A stretch of 64,000 nucleotides of DNA, taken from Thalassococcus_A lentus (GTDB lineage: Bacteria > Pseudomonadota > Alphaproteobacteria > Rhodobacterales > Rhodobacteraceae). This document shows positions 25,590 through 34,987 of the stretch, piece after piece. Numbering within the stretch: position 1 is the stretch's first letter; each line of letters opens with the position of its first letter. Position numbers and translations under genes: made by a program. The notes below the pieces were generated by a model. It searched no databases, was not told where the DNA came from, and worked only from the letters and a program-made list of their open reading frames with translations. Location: contig NZ_JAQIOY010000003.1 of NCBI RefSeq assembly GCF_028023555.1, forward strand, positions 62,001 to 126,000. Direction: 5' to 3'.

Positions 25590-27485
25590 TCAGGCTGCCT
25601 GTTCAGCTTCGGCCCATTCCCATGGGCGCACAAAATCGCCCAAGATCTTGCTCACGTCCTCTGCACTGGCGCCATTCGCTTCGACCTGAGCCACGAGACC
25701 GCGCTTCTTGCTGTCGGTCACGCCAACAACACGCGCAGGGCATTCGCCTTTTTCAAGCGCGGCGTTGTAAACACGTGTGATCGCGTTTTTGCGCAGGTCA
25801 GGTTTGAAGACTTTGCCGACAGCTGTCTTGGGCAGTTCAGGTAGAATGGTCATGTGCTTTGGCTGCGCCGCACGTTCATGAACGTGAACCTTGCAGTGCT
25901 CTAGCAATTCTTCCTCGGTGACCTGTCCACCTTCGACCAGTTCGACAAACGCACAGGGTAATTCACCCGCGTGCGCATCGGGCTGGCCGATTGCACCTGC
26001 CATCGCCACGGCGGGATGGGTAACCAGCGCTTCTTCGATTTCGGCTGGATCGATGTTGTGTCCGCCGCGAATGATCAGGTCCTTGGCCCGGCCCGTAATC
26101 CACAGATAACCGTCTTCGTCCACGCGGCCCAGATCGCCGGTGCGCAGATGCGTTCCGTAGTGGAACAGATCAACGTTCTTATCGGCCTCTGTGTAGGTAT
26201 TGCCGGCGAAAACGCCTGGATTGGAAATGCAGATTTCACCGACTTCGTCAGGGCCGCATTCAACCGGCGCGCCGTCCACTTCGTTGATGATCTTCACCTC
26301 GGTATATGGCAACGAGATGCCGACAGACCCAACCTTCTTCAGGCCGTCCACCGGGTTCACCGAGACGAGGCATGTTGCTTCGGTCAGACCATAGCCTTCG
26401 CAGATCGTAACCCCGCAGGCTTCTTCAAACCGCTTGAACAGCTCCATCGGCATGGGCGCAGAACCGGAAAAGGCGGTTTTCACGGTAGAGATGTCAGCAT
26501 CCACCTTGCGCTGCATCAGCGCGGAAACAGCCGTTGGCACCGTAATCACAAAGCTGATCTTCCAGCGCTCGCAGAGCTTCCAGAAATTGTCCATCACGCC
26601 ATCGCCACGATACCCTTGCGGCGTGGGGAACACCACATGCGCACCCGAACACAACGCGGCCATCAGGATCACGTGGCACGCAAAAACATGGAACATGGGC
26701 AGCGGACACATGATGCTGTCGGTCTCATCAAACAACAAACGGGCACCGAGCCAGCCGTTGTAGATCATGCCCGAATATTTGTGCTGCGCGACCTTGGGCA
26801 TCCCGGTGGTGCCACCGGTGTGGAAATAGGCTGCGATCCGGTCGCCGGTGCTGTCATCAAATTGAAGCGTCTTTGGCTGGCGCTTCATCTCTTTCGAGAA
26901 ATCCTTGATGTCAGCATGAATGTTGGTGGAAACCTTTGGCCTGATCAGCGGGACAATCCAGCTTTTGGGTGGTGTCAGGTAGCGGTTCAGGTCGATTTGC
27001 AGAACCGTCTGCACATTGGGCGCATGGCGCACCGCCTCGGCGACCTTCTGAGGAACGTCTGTTTTGGGAAAAGGCTTCAGGGTCACGACAACCTTGGCGT
27101 TGGTTTCGCGCAAGATCGATGCGATCTGTTCGGGCTCCAACAGTGGGTTGATCGGGTTAACGATTCCTGCGACGGCGCCGCCCAGCAATGTCAGAATGGT
27201 TTCGTTGGCATTTGGCAGAACGTAGGCGATGACATCGTCTTCCTGCACACCCAGCGAACGAAAAAGGTTTGCAGCCTGCGCTGTTCCCTCTTTCAGCTGC
27301 CGCCAGGACAGGGTTTCGGCCTTATCGGTTGGGCCGGACAGCAACTGATAACTGATCGCGGGTCTATCCGGAAAAGCGTCAGCTGTTTTGCTGAGTTGTC
27401 CCCAAAGCGTTTGCGGTACATCCCGTTCCGCCCAAGGCATTTCGCCCTGAATTGCATCCCTATCGGCGATCCCTGCATAGGTCAT
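25590..27485 (-). CDS. AMP-forming acyl-CoA synthetase
   Basis: A 631-residue adenylate-forming enzyme that activates a carboxylic acid to its CoA thioester. Visible motifs are YFHTGGTTGMPKVAQH (P-loop), GYGLTEATC, RTGDLGRVDEDGYLWITGRAKDL, and a C-terminal GKVFKPDLR with the catalytic lysine. The ATG at 27485 follows GGAGGAAA. It is longer than many fatty-acyl-CoA ligases because of an insert near residues 150-190. Medium-chain fatty acid or aromatic acid activation is possible; the substrate is not determined. It stands alone. Confidence 0.87.
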   Translation of the reverse strand: MTYAGIADRDAIQGEMPWAERDVPQTLWGQLSKTADAFPDRPAISYQLLSGPTDKAETLSWRQLKEGTAQAANLFRSLGVQEDDVIAYVLPNANETILTLLGGAVAGIVNPINPLLEPEQIASILRETNAKVVVTLKPFPKTDVPQKVAEAVRHAPNVQTVLQIDLNRYLTPPKSWIVPLIRPKVSTNIHADIKDFSKEMKRQPKTLQFDDSTGDRIAAYFHTGGTTGMPKVAQHKYSGMIYNGWLGARLLFDETDSIMCPLPMFHVFACHVILMAALCSGAHVVFPTPQGYRGDGVMDNFWKLCERWKISFVITVPTAVSALMQRKVDADISTVKTAFSGSAPMPMELFKRFEEACGVTICEGYGLTEATCLVSVNPVDGLKKVGSVGISLPYTEVKIINEVDGAPVECGPDEVGEICISNPGVFAGNTYTEADKNVDLFHYGTHLRTGDLGRVDEDGYLWITGRAKDLIIRGGHNIDPAEIEEALVTHPAVAMAGAIGQPDAHAGELPCAFVELVEGGQVTEEELLEHCKVHVHERAAQPKHMTILPELPKTAVGKVFKPDLRKNAITRVYNAALEKGECPARVVGVTDSKKRGLVAQVEANGASAEDVSKILGDFVRPWEWAEAEQAA

Positions 27486-27671
27486 CGGCCGTTTCCTCCC
27501 ATATCGTTGGCTTGGGCTCTTGTTTGGTTGGCCCGTTAGTCATCTTATCCTAGGCAGTTTGGAAAGCTATCTGCTTTCGCGCAAGGGGCATGAACGCTGG
27601 GGAACGCATGAATTGACGCAGCGTCTTTGCGGGTCTTTTCGTTTATCCCGCCTCGTGGCACAAAGCGGACC

Positions 27672-27974
27672 ATGGATCATCCGCTGATAGACTTGATCAA
27701 CGCCAAGATACGAGCCGCCGAAAAAGACGGCGCGTTCGATGATTTGCCGGGCTCTGGCAAACCTCTGCCGCGCTGCGACGATCCGGAAAATGCCGTGCTG
27801 AACCGCATTCTCAAAGACAACGGCGCGGTGCCCGAGATCGTCAGCATTTCGCAAGAACTGAGGCGGCTTCGCGAAGAACTGATGGATAACTCAGATCGGG
27901 ACGAACGCCGCCGTATCATTCGGGACATGGCGGTGCTCGAAGCACGCATCGAACTGGCGCAAAAAGGGCGATAG
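27672..27974 (+). CDS. DUF1992 / DnaJC28-like small protein
   Basis: A 100-residue protein matching the conserved domain named for DnaJ homologue subfamily C member 28 (DUF1992). The hallmark DLPGSGKPLP is at about residues 25-34, followed by a charged helical C-terminus. It has no J domain. The frame is open from 27627, but MDHPLIDLINAKI at 27672 is the standard N-terminus. Function is unknown. It converges on the amidase gene. Confidence 0.85.
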   Translation: MDHPLIDLINAKIRAAEKDGAFDDLPGSGKPLPRCDDPENAVLNRILKDNGAVPEIVSISQELRRLREELMDNSDRDERRRIIRDMAVLEARIELAQKGR

Positions 27975-28008
27975 CCTCTCGCAGATGTTCAAGAGAGCTT
28001 GGTTGACC

Positions 28009-29436
28009 TCAGTGTGTGACGTTCGGGTCTACGGGAACCTGACCCAGTGCCAGAGATTCCTCAATCGCACGGGCAATCTGCAACAAACGTCCTTCGCCCC
28101 TTGGCTGACCAATCAACTGAACACCAAATGGCATCCCATCCTTGTTCCGTCCAAGCGGCAGGGCAAGAGCAGGAAGCCCACACAGCGATGCCGGAAAGGT
28201 AAACTTAAGCCAATCGAGATAGTCACGGCTGGGTACGCCGGCGACCTCCGGCGGATACTCATTTTCCCAAGGCAACGGGAAGAGACCAGAGATTGGGCAG
28301 GCGATCACATCATACTGTCCCAGGAAGGCAAGAATGCGGTCATAGATCGCTGAGCGTTCGATCAAAGCCTCTGCAATGTCTTCTGGCTTCAGAGCGACGC
28401 CATCCGCAATGTTCTGCTGCAAAGTCGCCTTGTACTGACGCGTGATTTCCTCGGGCGTCTTGCGGGCGCCTGCCCAGAAACCAAGCGCGCGCAGCGTGCG
28501 GAATGTCTGGTCTACCGCACCCAGTTCAGGTGCGGCTTCGACAACTTCGAAACCGGGGATATCAATGCGGGCCATGCCGTCACGCAGGGCATCCTCCATA
28601 GCCTTGTCGATCGGAGCCAGTCCGCCCATGTCCGGGGAGAAGCCAATGCGCACCGCGCCGGGATCTGCAAGACAGGTTTCGAGATAAGAGTTCATCGGTG
28701 CGGGCATCGAAAGCGGCCAAACGGGGTCAAACCCGGCCATGGCATCCAGAAACAGGGCGCAGTCAGCCACGTTCCGGGCCATTGGTCCTTGAACTGGCAT
28801 GGAGTCAAAGCCCTGCTGGGCGGAGCCGCCACCGGCAACACCGGGTGATGGGCGCAGGCCAACGATTCCGCAATATCCGGCGGGTGTCCGGAGTGATCCG
28901 CCCAGATCCGAGCCATGCGACAGCCAGACCTCGCCCGTAGCCAGACCAGCAGCCGCGCCGCCCGAAGATCCGCCGGCGTTCATACGCGTGTCCCAAGGGT
29001 TGCGGGTGGGGCCGAAAATGGGATTGAAGGTGTTTGCACCGGCGCCCAGTTCCGGCGTGTTTGTTTTGCCTACGACCACAGCACCGCGGTCTTCCAGACG
29101 GGTGACCAGCGGATCAGACTCTTCGGGAACGAAATCGGCCATCCCCGGTGTGCCGAATGTTGTTCTGACGCCTGCAACCGGGGTCAGATCCTTGATGCCG
29201 ATTGGCAATCCGGCCAGCACCGATGATGGTTCGGAATGCGCGGCCGCGTCCGCGGCTCGCTCAGGGCATTGCGTCACCATTGCGTTGATTGCCGGGCTGG
29301 TTTGCGCAATGCGTTCCTGACTGGCAGCCAGAAGCTCCGCAGAGGACACCTCTTTGCGTTTAAGCAGCGCGATCGCTTCACGCGCGGTCAATTTGCAAAG
29401 GTCGGGGCCGGAAAAGGCAGTTTTTTCAGCAGGCAT
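28009..29436 (-). CDS. Amidase (amidase signature family)
   Basis: A 475-residue amidase signature enzyme. The Ser-cisSer-Lys triad is visible as K82 (GIKDL), the GGSSGG motif at 155-160 and S181 (GSDLGGSLRTPA). It would hydrolyse a carboxamide to acid and ammonia; the lack of gatB/gatC nearby argues against GatA. The frame is open to 29619, but the ATG at 29436 lies inside the last codons of the upstream ArsR gene (11-base overlap) and fits the family N-terminus. Coupling to the regulator suggests joint control. The substrate is unknown. Confidence 0.88.
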   Translation of the reverse strand: MPAEKTAFSGPDLCKLTAREAIALLKRKEVSSAELLAASQERIAQTSPAINAMVTQCPERAADAAAHSEPSSVLAGLPIGIKDLTPVAGVRTTFGTPGMADFVPEESDPLVTRLEDRGAVVVGKTNTPELGAGANTFNPIFGPTRNPWDTRMNAGGSSGGAAAGLATGEVWLSHGSDLGGSLRTPAGYCGIVGLRPSPGVAGGGSAQQGFDSMPVQGPMARNVADCALFLDAMAGFDPVWPLSMPAPMNSYLETCLADPGAVRIGFSPDMGGLAPIDKAMEDALRDGMARIDIPGFEVVEAAPELGAVDQTFRTLRALGFWAGARKTPEEITRQYKATLQQNIADGVALKPEDIAEALIERSAIYDRILAFLGQYDVIACPISGLFPLPWENEYPPEVAGVPSRDYLDWLKFTFPASLCGLPALALPLGRNKDGMPFGVQLIGQPRGEGRLLQIARAIEESLALGQVPVDPNVTH

Positions 29437-29755
29437 CTGATCCACTACAGAAGATTTCGTACAACAAGCCAATAACGCGTGCTGTGTTCTCGTCGGCAAG
29501 ACTGTAGTAGATTGTCTTGCCTTCGCGGCGCGTCGTGACCAGTCCTTCTTCGCGCAATCGCGCGAGCATCTGGCTGACAGCGGCCTGCCGGATTTGCAAA
29601 AGTGCTTCGAGTTCGCCAACAGACCGTTCGCCGGTGCCCAAATGGCAAAGAATCATCAAACGCCCTTCGTGAGCCAGCGTCTTGAGGAATGCAGCGGCAT
29701 GCTGCGCATTGTCGGCCATTTCGTCTGGCGGTGCGGTTTTTTCTTGGATCGTCAC
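29426..29755 (-). CDS. ArsR/SmtB-family regulator of the SqrR/BigR persulfide-sensing type
   Basis: A 109-residue winged-helix repressor with FLKTLAHEGRLMILCHL at the N-terminal side, GERSVGELE and a recognition helix QAAVSQMLARLREEGLV, then a beta-hairpin RREGKTIYYSL. It has Cys37 and Cys103, 66 residues apart, the same spacing as the two reactive cysteines of SqrR (Cys41, Cys107), which form a tetrasulfide bridge with sulfane sulfur; Cys109 is extra. No metal site of the ArsR/SmtB type is evident. It overlaps the amidase gene by 11 bases. Sulfur sensing is inferred from the cysteines. Confidence 0.82.
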   Translation of the reverse strand: MTIQEKTAPPDEMADNAQHAAAFLKTLAHEGRLMILCHLGTGERSVGELEALLQIRQAAVSQMLARLREEGLVTTRREGKTIYYSLADENTARVIGLLYEIFCSGSDAC

Positions 29756-29890
29756 GGTTCTCGAGCCCTACGGTTTCGCGCGCAAACTCTAGCAGCGCCT
29801 TTTCACAAAGGCGAGCCTTTGAACCAGTCTGGCTGAATTATGCGGCGCACTCAAACTAAGCGCCTAAATTTTGGGCAAAAGTTGCGCGGA

Positions 29891-31123
29891 TCACTTTTCG
29901 CGCGCGGGTGCGCCACCTTCAAACGCGTTGCCATTCACATAGTCGCAAGGGTCATCCTGCATCTGTAAATGCAAGCCGTCGCCCGTGTAGGGATGGGCCC
30001 GCGCGAGATCTTCGTCAATGTCGATGCCCAAGCCGGGGTTTTGTGGTGCGGTGACAAAGCCCTGATCTACGCGAATGCTGCCTCGGATCAATTGGTCGTG
30101 GAACGGCGTTTCTATGCTCTCGGCAATCAGAAGGTTCGGGATCGCGACGGACAGATGGATATTTGCCGCCCACTCCACCGGACCGGCATAAAGGTGTGGA
30201 GCCATCTGTGCGCCATAACTTTCTGCCAGAACCGCGATTTTGCGCGCTTCCCAAAGCCCCCCTGCGCGGCCCAATGCCGGTTGGAGGATTTCAGCGCCGC
30301 CAGTGCGCAGCAACGTGGCGAATTCCGAACGCGTGGTCATCCGTTCGCCGGTTGCCACCGGAATCCGCACAGATTGGGCCACTCTTGCGAAATCAAGCAG
30401 GTTGTCTGGCGGGATCGGTTCTTCAAACCAAAGCGGGCTATAGGGTTCAATTGCCTGACCCAGCCGAATAGCGCCGGCTGGCGTGAATTGTCCGTGGGTG
30501 CCAAATAGCAGATCTGCCTTGTCCCCGACCGCTTCGCGGATGGTTTTGCAAAAGGCAACGGACTGCGAAATGTCAGACATGGCCGGCATGTGCCCACCGC
30601 GCATGGTATACGGACCGGCGGGGTCAAATTTCACCGCTGTATAGCCCCGCGACACGCAATCCAACGCAGCCTCGGCGGCGAGTTCGGGACTGGTCCAGAA
30701 ATCAGCCATGCGATGACTTTCAAGAGGGTAGAGATAGGTATAGGCCCGTACCCGCTCGTTCATCATCCCGCCCAAGAGCGCCCAAACCGGGCGGTTGCGG
30801 GCTTTGCCCAATATATCCCAACACGCGATCTCAAGGCCCGAAAACGCGCCCATGACCGTCAGGTCCGGACGCTGTGTAAACCCGGATGAATAAGTCCGGC
30901 GGAACATCTTTTCGATGTTCTCAGGGTTTTCTCCCTCGAAATACCTGTGAAAGACATCTTCGATCACGGCGCGCATGGCTTCCGGGCCAACCGAAGATGC
31001 ATAGCACTCGCCCCAACCGACGATCCCGTCACTGGTGGTCAGTTTGACCAATATCCAATATCGCCCACCCCATCCCGGAGCGGGTGGGGCGGTGACGATG
31101 ATGTCCAGATCTTGCAGTTTCAT
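29891..31123 (-). CDS. Mandelate racemase/muconate lactonizing family enzyme (enolase superfamily)
   Basis: A 410-residue enolase-superfamily enzyme. It has an N-terminal capping domain and a barrel with YTAVKFDPAGPYT (Lys of strand 2), then metal-binding acidic residues in LLFGTHGQFT, LWFEEPIPPDN and TGERMTT, and a C-terminal QMAPHLYAGPVE histidine region. The overall pattern resembles sugar-acid dehydratases and lactone cycloisomerases, such as galactarolactone or anhydrogalactonate cycloisomerase, but the substrate cannot be fixed. It sits downstream of an alcohol dehydrogenase gene on the same strand. Confidence 0.83.
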   Translation of the reverse strand: MKLQDLDIIVTAPPAPGWGGRYWILVKLTTSDGIVGWGECYASSVGPEAMRAVIEDVFHRYFEGENPENIEKMFRRTYSSGFTQRPDLTVMGAFSGLEIACWDILGKARNRPVWALLGGMMNERVRAYTYLYPLESHRMADFWTSPELAAEAALDCVSRGYTAVKFDPAGPYTMRGGHMPAMSDISQSVAFCKTIREAVGDKADLLFGTHGQFTPAGAIRLGQAIEPYSPLWFEEPIPPDNLLDFARVAQSVRIPVATGERMTTRSEFATLLRTGGAEILQPALGRAGGLWEARKIAVLAESYGAQMAPHLYAGPVEWAANIHLSVAIPNLLIAESIETPFHDQLIRGSIRVDQGFVTAPQNPGLGIDIDEDLARAHPYTGDGLHLQMQDDPCDYVNGNAFEGGAPAREK

Positions 31124-31186
31124 CGGATCAGTTCCCGGAAAATTGGCATGTGCACCGGCGGCGCCAGAAAATGCGCGATGCGCGGA

Positions 31187-32275
31187 TCAGCTTTTGAACA
31201 GGATCACGTTGCGCTTTGCTGAGCCAGTTTTGGTGTCTGCGATGGCTTCGTTGATTTGCTCAAGTGGAAAGCGATTTGAAATCAGTTCATCCAGTTGCAG
31301 ACGGCCTTGTTCATAGAGATCCGCCAACCATGGAATGTCGCGCTGGATCACAACGTCGCCCATCTTTGAGCCAACGAAGTGCTGGCCCATGAAGGCAGGA
31401 ACAACTGGTTCGTATTCCGCCATGGCTCCAGACGCCGGCATGCCGACCATGATCATGCGCCCGCCCCAACCCAAATATCTGGGTGCGTCGTTATAAGCCG
31501 GTACTGCGCCAACAGTGACGGCGACAATGTCAGCCCCTCTGCCGCCAAGCGCTTTCATAGCCGCTCGCCAAGGGGCCTTTTCCGTCGCCAGAACGCCGTG
31601 TGTGGCACCAAATTCCTTGGCAATCGCGAGCTTTTCCTCGCTCATGTCCACGGCAACGATCCGGCGCGCACCCGCAATGCGGGCCCCTTGGATGGCGTTC
31701 AGACCAACGCCGCCAGCCCCGATCACCACCACATCCTCACCTGCGCGCAGTTTGCCCGCATTCACAACGGCGCCTACACCGGTGATTACTCCGCAGGCCA
31801 AGAGGGCCACGGCTTCGGGCGGCATGCTGTCGGGCAGCGCCACGATCTGACTTTGATCGACAACCACGGCTTCTGCGAATGCCCCGCAGTTCATCGCCGC
31901 AGTAACGGCTGTGCCATCGGCGCGTGTCAATTTGGTGGGCACGTCTGCGCCACCCTCGCAGATGGTTGGTTTACCTGCGGTGCAATTGCTGCATCGTCCG
32001 CAGGATTTGATCAGCGTCACCACGACCTGATCACCTGTTTTGAACCCGGTCACGCCTGCGCCCATTGCGGTGATGCGTCCGGCGGCTTCGTGCCCCAAGA
32101 CTAAAGGCAGATCACCGCCCCAGATTCCGTCTGCATAAGAAATGTCTGAATGACAAATCGCGCAGGCATCCAGTGACACAGCGACTTCGCCCGGTCCGGG
32201 GGCGCGCAGGGTCAAAGTTTCAATTTCGAGCGGCGCACCGAATGCGGTGCAGGTTGCGGCTTTGATCTGCGGCAT
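31187..32275 (-). CDS. Zinc-dependent alcohol dehydrogenase
   Basis: A 362-residue medium-chain dehydrogenase. Catalytic zinc ligands are C (AICHSD) and H-E (GHEAAG). The structural zinc site is the four-cysteine CGRCSNCTAGKPTIC, and the NAD-binding loop is VIGAGGVGLNAIQGA. It resembles the class III/benzyl alcohol group. The ATG at 32275 follows GGAGGATT and is preferred over the upstream frame opening at 32383. Substrate unknown; the neighbours (MFS exporter, enolase-superfamily enzyme) suggest a catabolic role. Confidence 0.88.
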   Translation of the reverse strand: MPQIKAATCTAFGAPLEIETLTLRAPGPGEVAVSLDACAICHSDISYADGIWGGDLPLVLGHEAAGRITAMGAGVTGFKTGDQVVVTLIKSCGRCSNCTAGKPTICEGGADVPTKLTRADGTAVTAAMNCGAFAEAVVVDQSQIVALPDSMPPEAVALLACGVITGVGAVVNAGKLRAGEDVVVIGAGGVGLNAIQGARIAGARRIVAVDMSEEKLAIAKEFGATHGVLATEKAPWRAAMKALGGRGADIVAVTVGAVPAYNDAPRYLGWGGRMIMVGMPASGAMAEYEPVVPAFMGQHFVGSKMGDVVIQRDIPWLADLYEQGRLQLDELISNRFPLEQINEAIADTKTGSAKRNVILFKS

Positions 32276-32352
32276 GAATCCTCCGGCCTTTTCGCAACCG
32301 TGCGCTTGAGAATCTGTATTGCGCAAGCGTGAAAACGACCTGTTGATTGTTT

Positions 32353-33558
32353 TTACGCGACGGCGTCCCGGCGTGGGGGCCAAAGGAATACGATTAGCGC
32401 CACGATGATCAGCCCAAGCGCGACAAGGAAAGGCGCGCCGGGAAAGTAGACCGCCGCGTCCGGTGCCGTGTAGGCCGCAAAGACCGAAGTCATCACGAGC
32501 GGGGATACGATCATCGCGATGGCGCTGGCAGAGGTCAAAGCGCCTTGCAGCTCGCCTTGCCTTTGCGGTCCGACTTGCTGGCTCATGATACCCTGCAAGG
32601 CGGGCGTGATTACAGCGCCCAATGCCGCGAGCGGGGTGAGGATCAGGGCAATGGTTCCCGACGTTACAAATGCGATTGCGCCAAAGGCAAAGACGTCAAA
32701 GACCAGCCCGTACACCACGGTTCCGCGTTCGCCGAACCATGCAAGGATCACCCGGATCAAGCCGCCTTGGACAATCGCCATCATCACACCGAAAAGCGCA
32801 AGGGACAGGCCAATCATGCCGGGATCCCATCCGAACCTGGCGACACCGAAGTAGGCCCAGACGGACGGGTAGACCATAAAGGCCACCTGATAGAGAAAGA
32901 AGATCAGCAGGCCGCGCGAAATGCCCGGCAATTCTGCGAGAGCTTTGAACGCGCCCAGCGGGTTTGCGCGTCGCCAATCAAGGGGCCGGCGGATTTCATC
33001 GGTGACCGTTTCACGCAACACGAAGTATCCGAAGACACCATTCGCAGCGGCCAGTGCCGCAGCCGCCCAGAACGGCGCGCGCGTGCCGTATTCTCCAAGG
33101 AAGCCGCCCAGCAGCGGTCCAATGACGAAACCCAAACCAAAGGCAGCACCGATTAAACCAAACCCTTGTGCTTTTTTCCCGGGCTCAGAGATGTCTGCCA
33201 TATAGGCGCTCGCGGTGCTTTGTGTTGCGGCGGTGATACCGCCGACGACCCGGCCAGCCAGCAACAGCCAGATTGACCCTGCCAATGCCATAACGACATA
33301 GTCTGCCGCCATCACTGCGAGCGAGATCAGCAAGACCGGCCTGCGGCCGTAGCGGTCTGAAAGGTTGCCGATCAACGGCCCGAACAGGAATTGCATCACG
33401 GCAAAAACCGTCGACAACAAACCTCCCCAGAGCGCGGCCTGTGCCAGAGAGCCACCGGACACTTCCTGAATCAAATCCGGCATCACCGGGATGATCAGCC
33501 CAACGCCCATGGAATCGATAAGAACGGTAATCAGAATGAATATTGTGGGCAGGCGCAT
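32353..33558 (-). CDS. MFS efflux transporter, TetA-like
   Basis: A 401-residue major facilitator protein with twelve predicted membrane segments. The motif A loop GNLSDRYGRRPVLL lies between helices 2 and 3, and the helix-5 motif GFVIGPLLGG is present. The N-terminus FILITVLIDSMGVGLIIPVMP is typical of the TCR/TetA drug-proton antiporter group. The likely start is the ATG at 33558; the frame is open to 33600 and neither start has a strong ribosome site. Substrate unknown. Confidence 0.85.
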   Translation of the reverse strand: MRLPTIFILITVLIDSMGVGLIIPVMPDLIQEVSGGSLAQAALWGGLLSTVFAVMQFLFGPLIGNLSDRYGRRPVLLISLAVMAADYVVMALAGSIWLLLAGRVVGGITAATQSTASAYMADISEPGKKAQGFGLIGAAFGLGFVIGPLLGGFLGEYGTRAPFWAAAALAAANGVFGYFVLRETVTDEIRRPLDWRRANPLGAFKALAELPGISRGLLIFFLYQVAFMVYPSVWAYFGVARFGWDPGMIGLSLALFGVMMAIVQGGLIRVILAWFGERGTVVYGLVFDVFAFGAIAFVTSGTIALILTPLAALGAVITPALQGIMSQQVGPQRQGELQGALTSASAIAMIVSPLVMTSVFAAYTAPDAAVYFPGAPFLVALGLIIVALIVFLWPPRRDAVA

Positions 33559-33646
33559 GCGGTTTGTTTCGTCCCCGGGCGGAATGCCCTTTGGCTGCAA
33601 ACTAGGTTTGCCCGCCCGGATTTGAAAGGGTTCCGTGACGCTCGTT

Positions 33647-34984
33647 TTACAGGGCTGGCTCTAAACCACGCAGTTTTTCAACAAAAGCAGCCGCCGCCCT
33701 TGGCGCATTGCCAAGTTGATTGCGCGTGTCAAACAGGTCGCCCGGCAGCTCTGGATAGGCTTCCTTTGCCAGAGTGGATAGGTCTTTCCCGGATGCGATG
33801 GCATCCTGACACAGGGTTTTGACAGCGGCTTGGGCATCTGGGCGGGGCATCGTTTCAGCCAAGGCGAAACTGATTGCCTCGGCCAGCAACAGACCGCCAG
33901 AGTTGTCCAGTGTCCCGGCCATTTCGGCTTCGCGTGGTGCCATGTTTTCAGCAAGGGTGACGCTCTGGGTGAGGGCTGCGGCGCAGGACAAAACCAACTG
34001 GGGCAGACATAGCCATTCGGTAAACCATGCCGCACCATCCCGCTGCTGACGATGGATGGCCGCGCCTTGCAGCGTTGCATTGATGCCCTGCGCATGCCGG
34101 GCCAAAGCCACCAAAACCGATGGGGCCACCGGGTTTTGTTTTTGCGGCATGGTCGAAGAGCTTCCTGCACCGCCCAGCGTGATTTCACCAATTCCGGATT
34201 GCGCCATCAGCGTGAGATCGTCGCCAAATTTACCCAAGGACAGCGTCACCTGCGTCATCCAGTTTGCAATGTTCAGCACTGGCGACCGGTCACTGTGCCA
34301 GCTGCGCCCCGGATCACCAAGCCCCAGCCGACTGGCCAGATCAGCGCGCAATGCTGCGGGGTCCGGCCCCAATGCGGATGCCGTTCCGGCTGCGCCGCTT
34401 AGCGAGACCAGCAGGTTGTCCTGACGAAGTTTTGGCAATGTCTCGAGGGCTGTGAGCAGCGGCCATCCCCATTCCGCCACCTGAGCGCCGAAACTGGTAG
34501 GCGTTGCGTGCTGGCCATAGGTGCGCGCGGCCATCGGTGTCTGCGCATGTCGATTGGCCAGGGACCCGAGTGCAGCCAGAATTTTTCGCAAGTGCGCTTC
34601 TGACTGTGCCAGTGCTTGCCGCAATCGCAGCATTAGCGCCGTGTCTTGGATGTCTTGTGAGGTCGCGCCCCAGTGCAGATATTGTGCGTGTTCCGGGGCC
34701 TGCATTTCCTTTCGGAAGGCAGCGACAAGTCCGGGCACCGAAACCCCGTTCTGGCCGGTCGGTTGCGCCAGTGCGCCGGGGTCGATCTGGAGTTCCAGAC
34801 TGGCCCGATGGATCGCCTTGGCCGCGGTCTCGGGTATCAGGCCTTGCGCCGCTTGCGCTTGGGCCAGTGTGCCTTCAACCACCATCATCGCGCGTACTTC
34901 TGCCGTGTCAGAAAACAATCGGCCGGCATCACCCGTCGGGAAAAGAGCGGAAAGATGGGCACTGTCAAAGGGTGTCGCGGGCAT
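33647..34984 (-). CDS. pcaB: 3-carboxy-cis,cis-muconate cycloisomerase
   Basis: A 445-residue member of the fumarase/aspartase superfamily with the signature GSSTMPQKQNP near residue 272 and the HWGATSQDIQDTA segment near 104. These match PcaB, which converts 3-carboxymuconate to 4-carboxymuconolactone in the protocatechuate branch of the beta-ketoadipate pathway. It starts three bases after an alpha/beta hydrolase gene and downstream of pcaD. pcaC, pcaGH and pcaIJ are not in the window, so the pathway genes are split. Confidence 0.9.
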   Translation of the reverse strand: MPATPFDSAHLSALFPTGDAGRLFSDTAEVRAMMVVEGTLAQAQAAQGLIPETAAKAIHRASLELQIDPGALAQPTGQNGVSVPGLVAAFRKEMQAPEHAQYLHWGATSQDIQDTALMLRLRQALAQSEAHLRKILAALGSLANRHAQTPMAARTYGQHATPTSFGAQVAEWGWPLLTALETLPKLRQDNLLVSLSGAAGTASALGPDPAALRADLASRLGLGDPGRSWHSDRSPVLNIANWMTQVTLSLGKFGDDLTLMAQSGIGEITLGGAGSSSTMPQKQNPVAPSVLVALARHAQGINATLQGAAIHRQQRDGAAWFTEWLCLPQLVLSCAAALTQSVTLAENMAPREAEMAGTLDNSGGLLLAEAISFALAETMPRPDAQAAVKTLCQDAIASGKDLSTLAKEAYPELPGDLFDTRNQLGNAPRAAAAFVEKLRGLEPAL

Positions 34985-34987
34985 CGG

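Noticed and set aside
25971..27539. 522-codon open frame on the plus strand across the acyl-CoA synthetase gene
   Set aside because: It is antisense to a gene with complete adenylation motifs; the composition is rich in His, Arg and Gln as expected for a shadow.
28009..29436. Amidase as GatA of a tRNA-dependent amidotransferase
   Set aside because: No gatB or gatC is adjacent, and the gene is coupled to an ArsR regulator.
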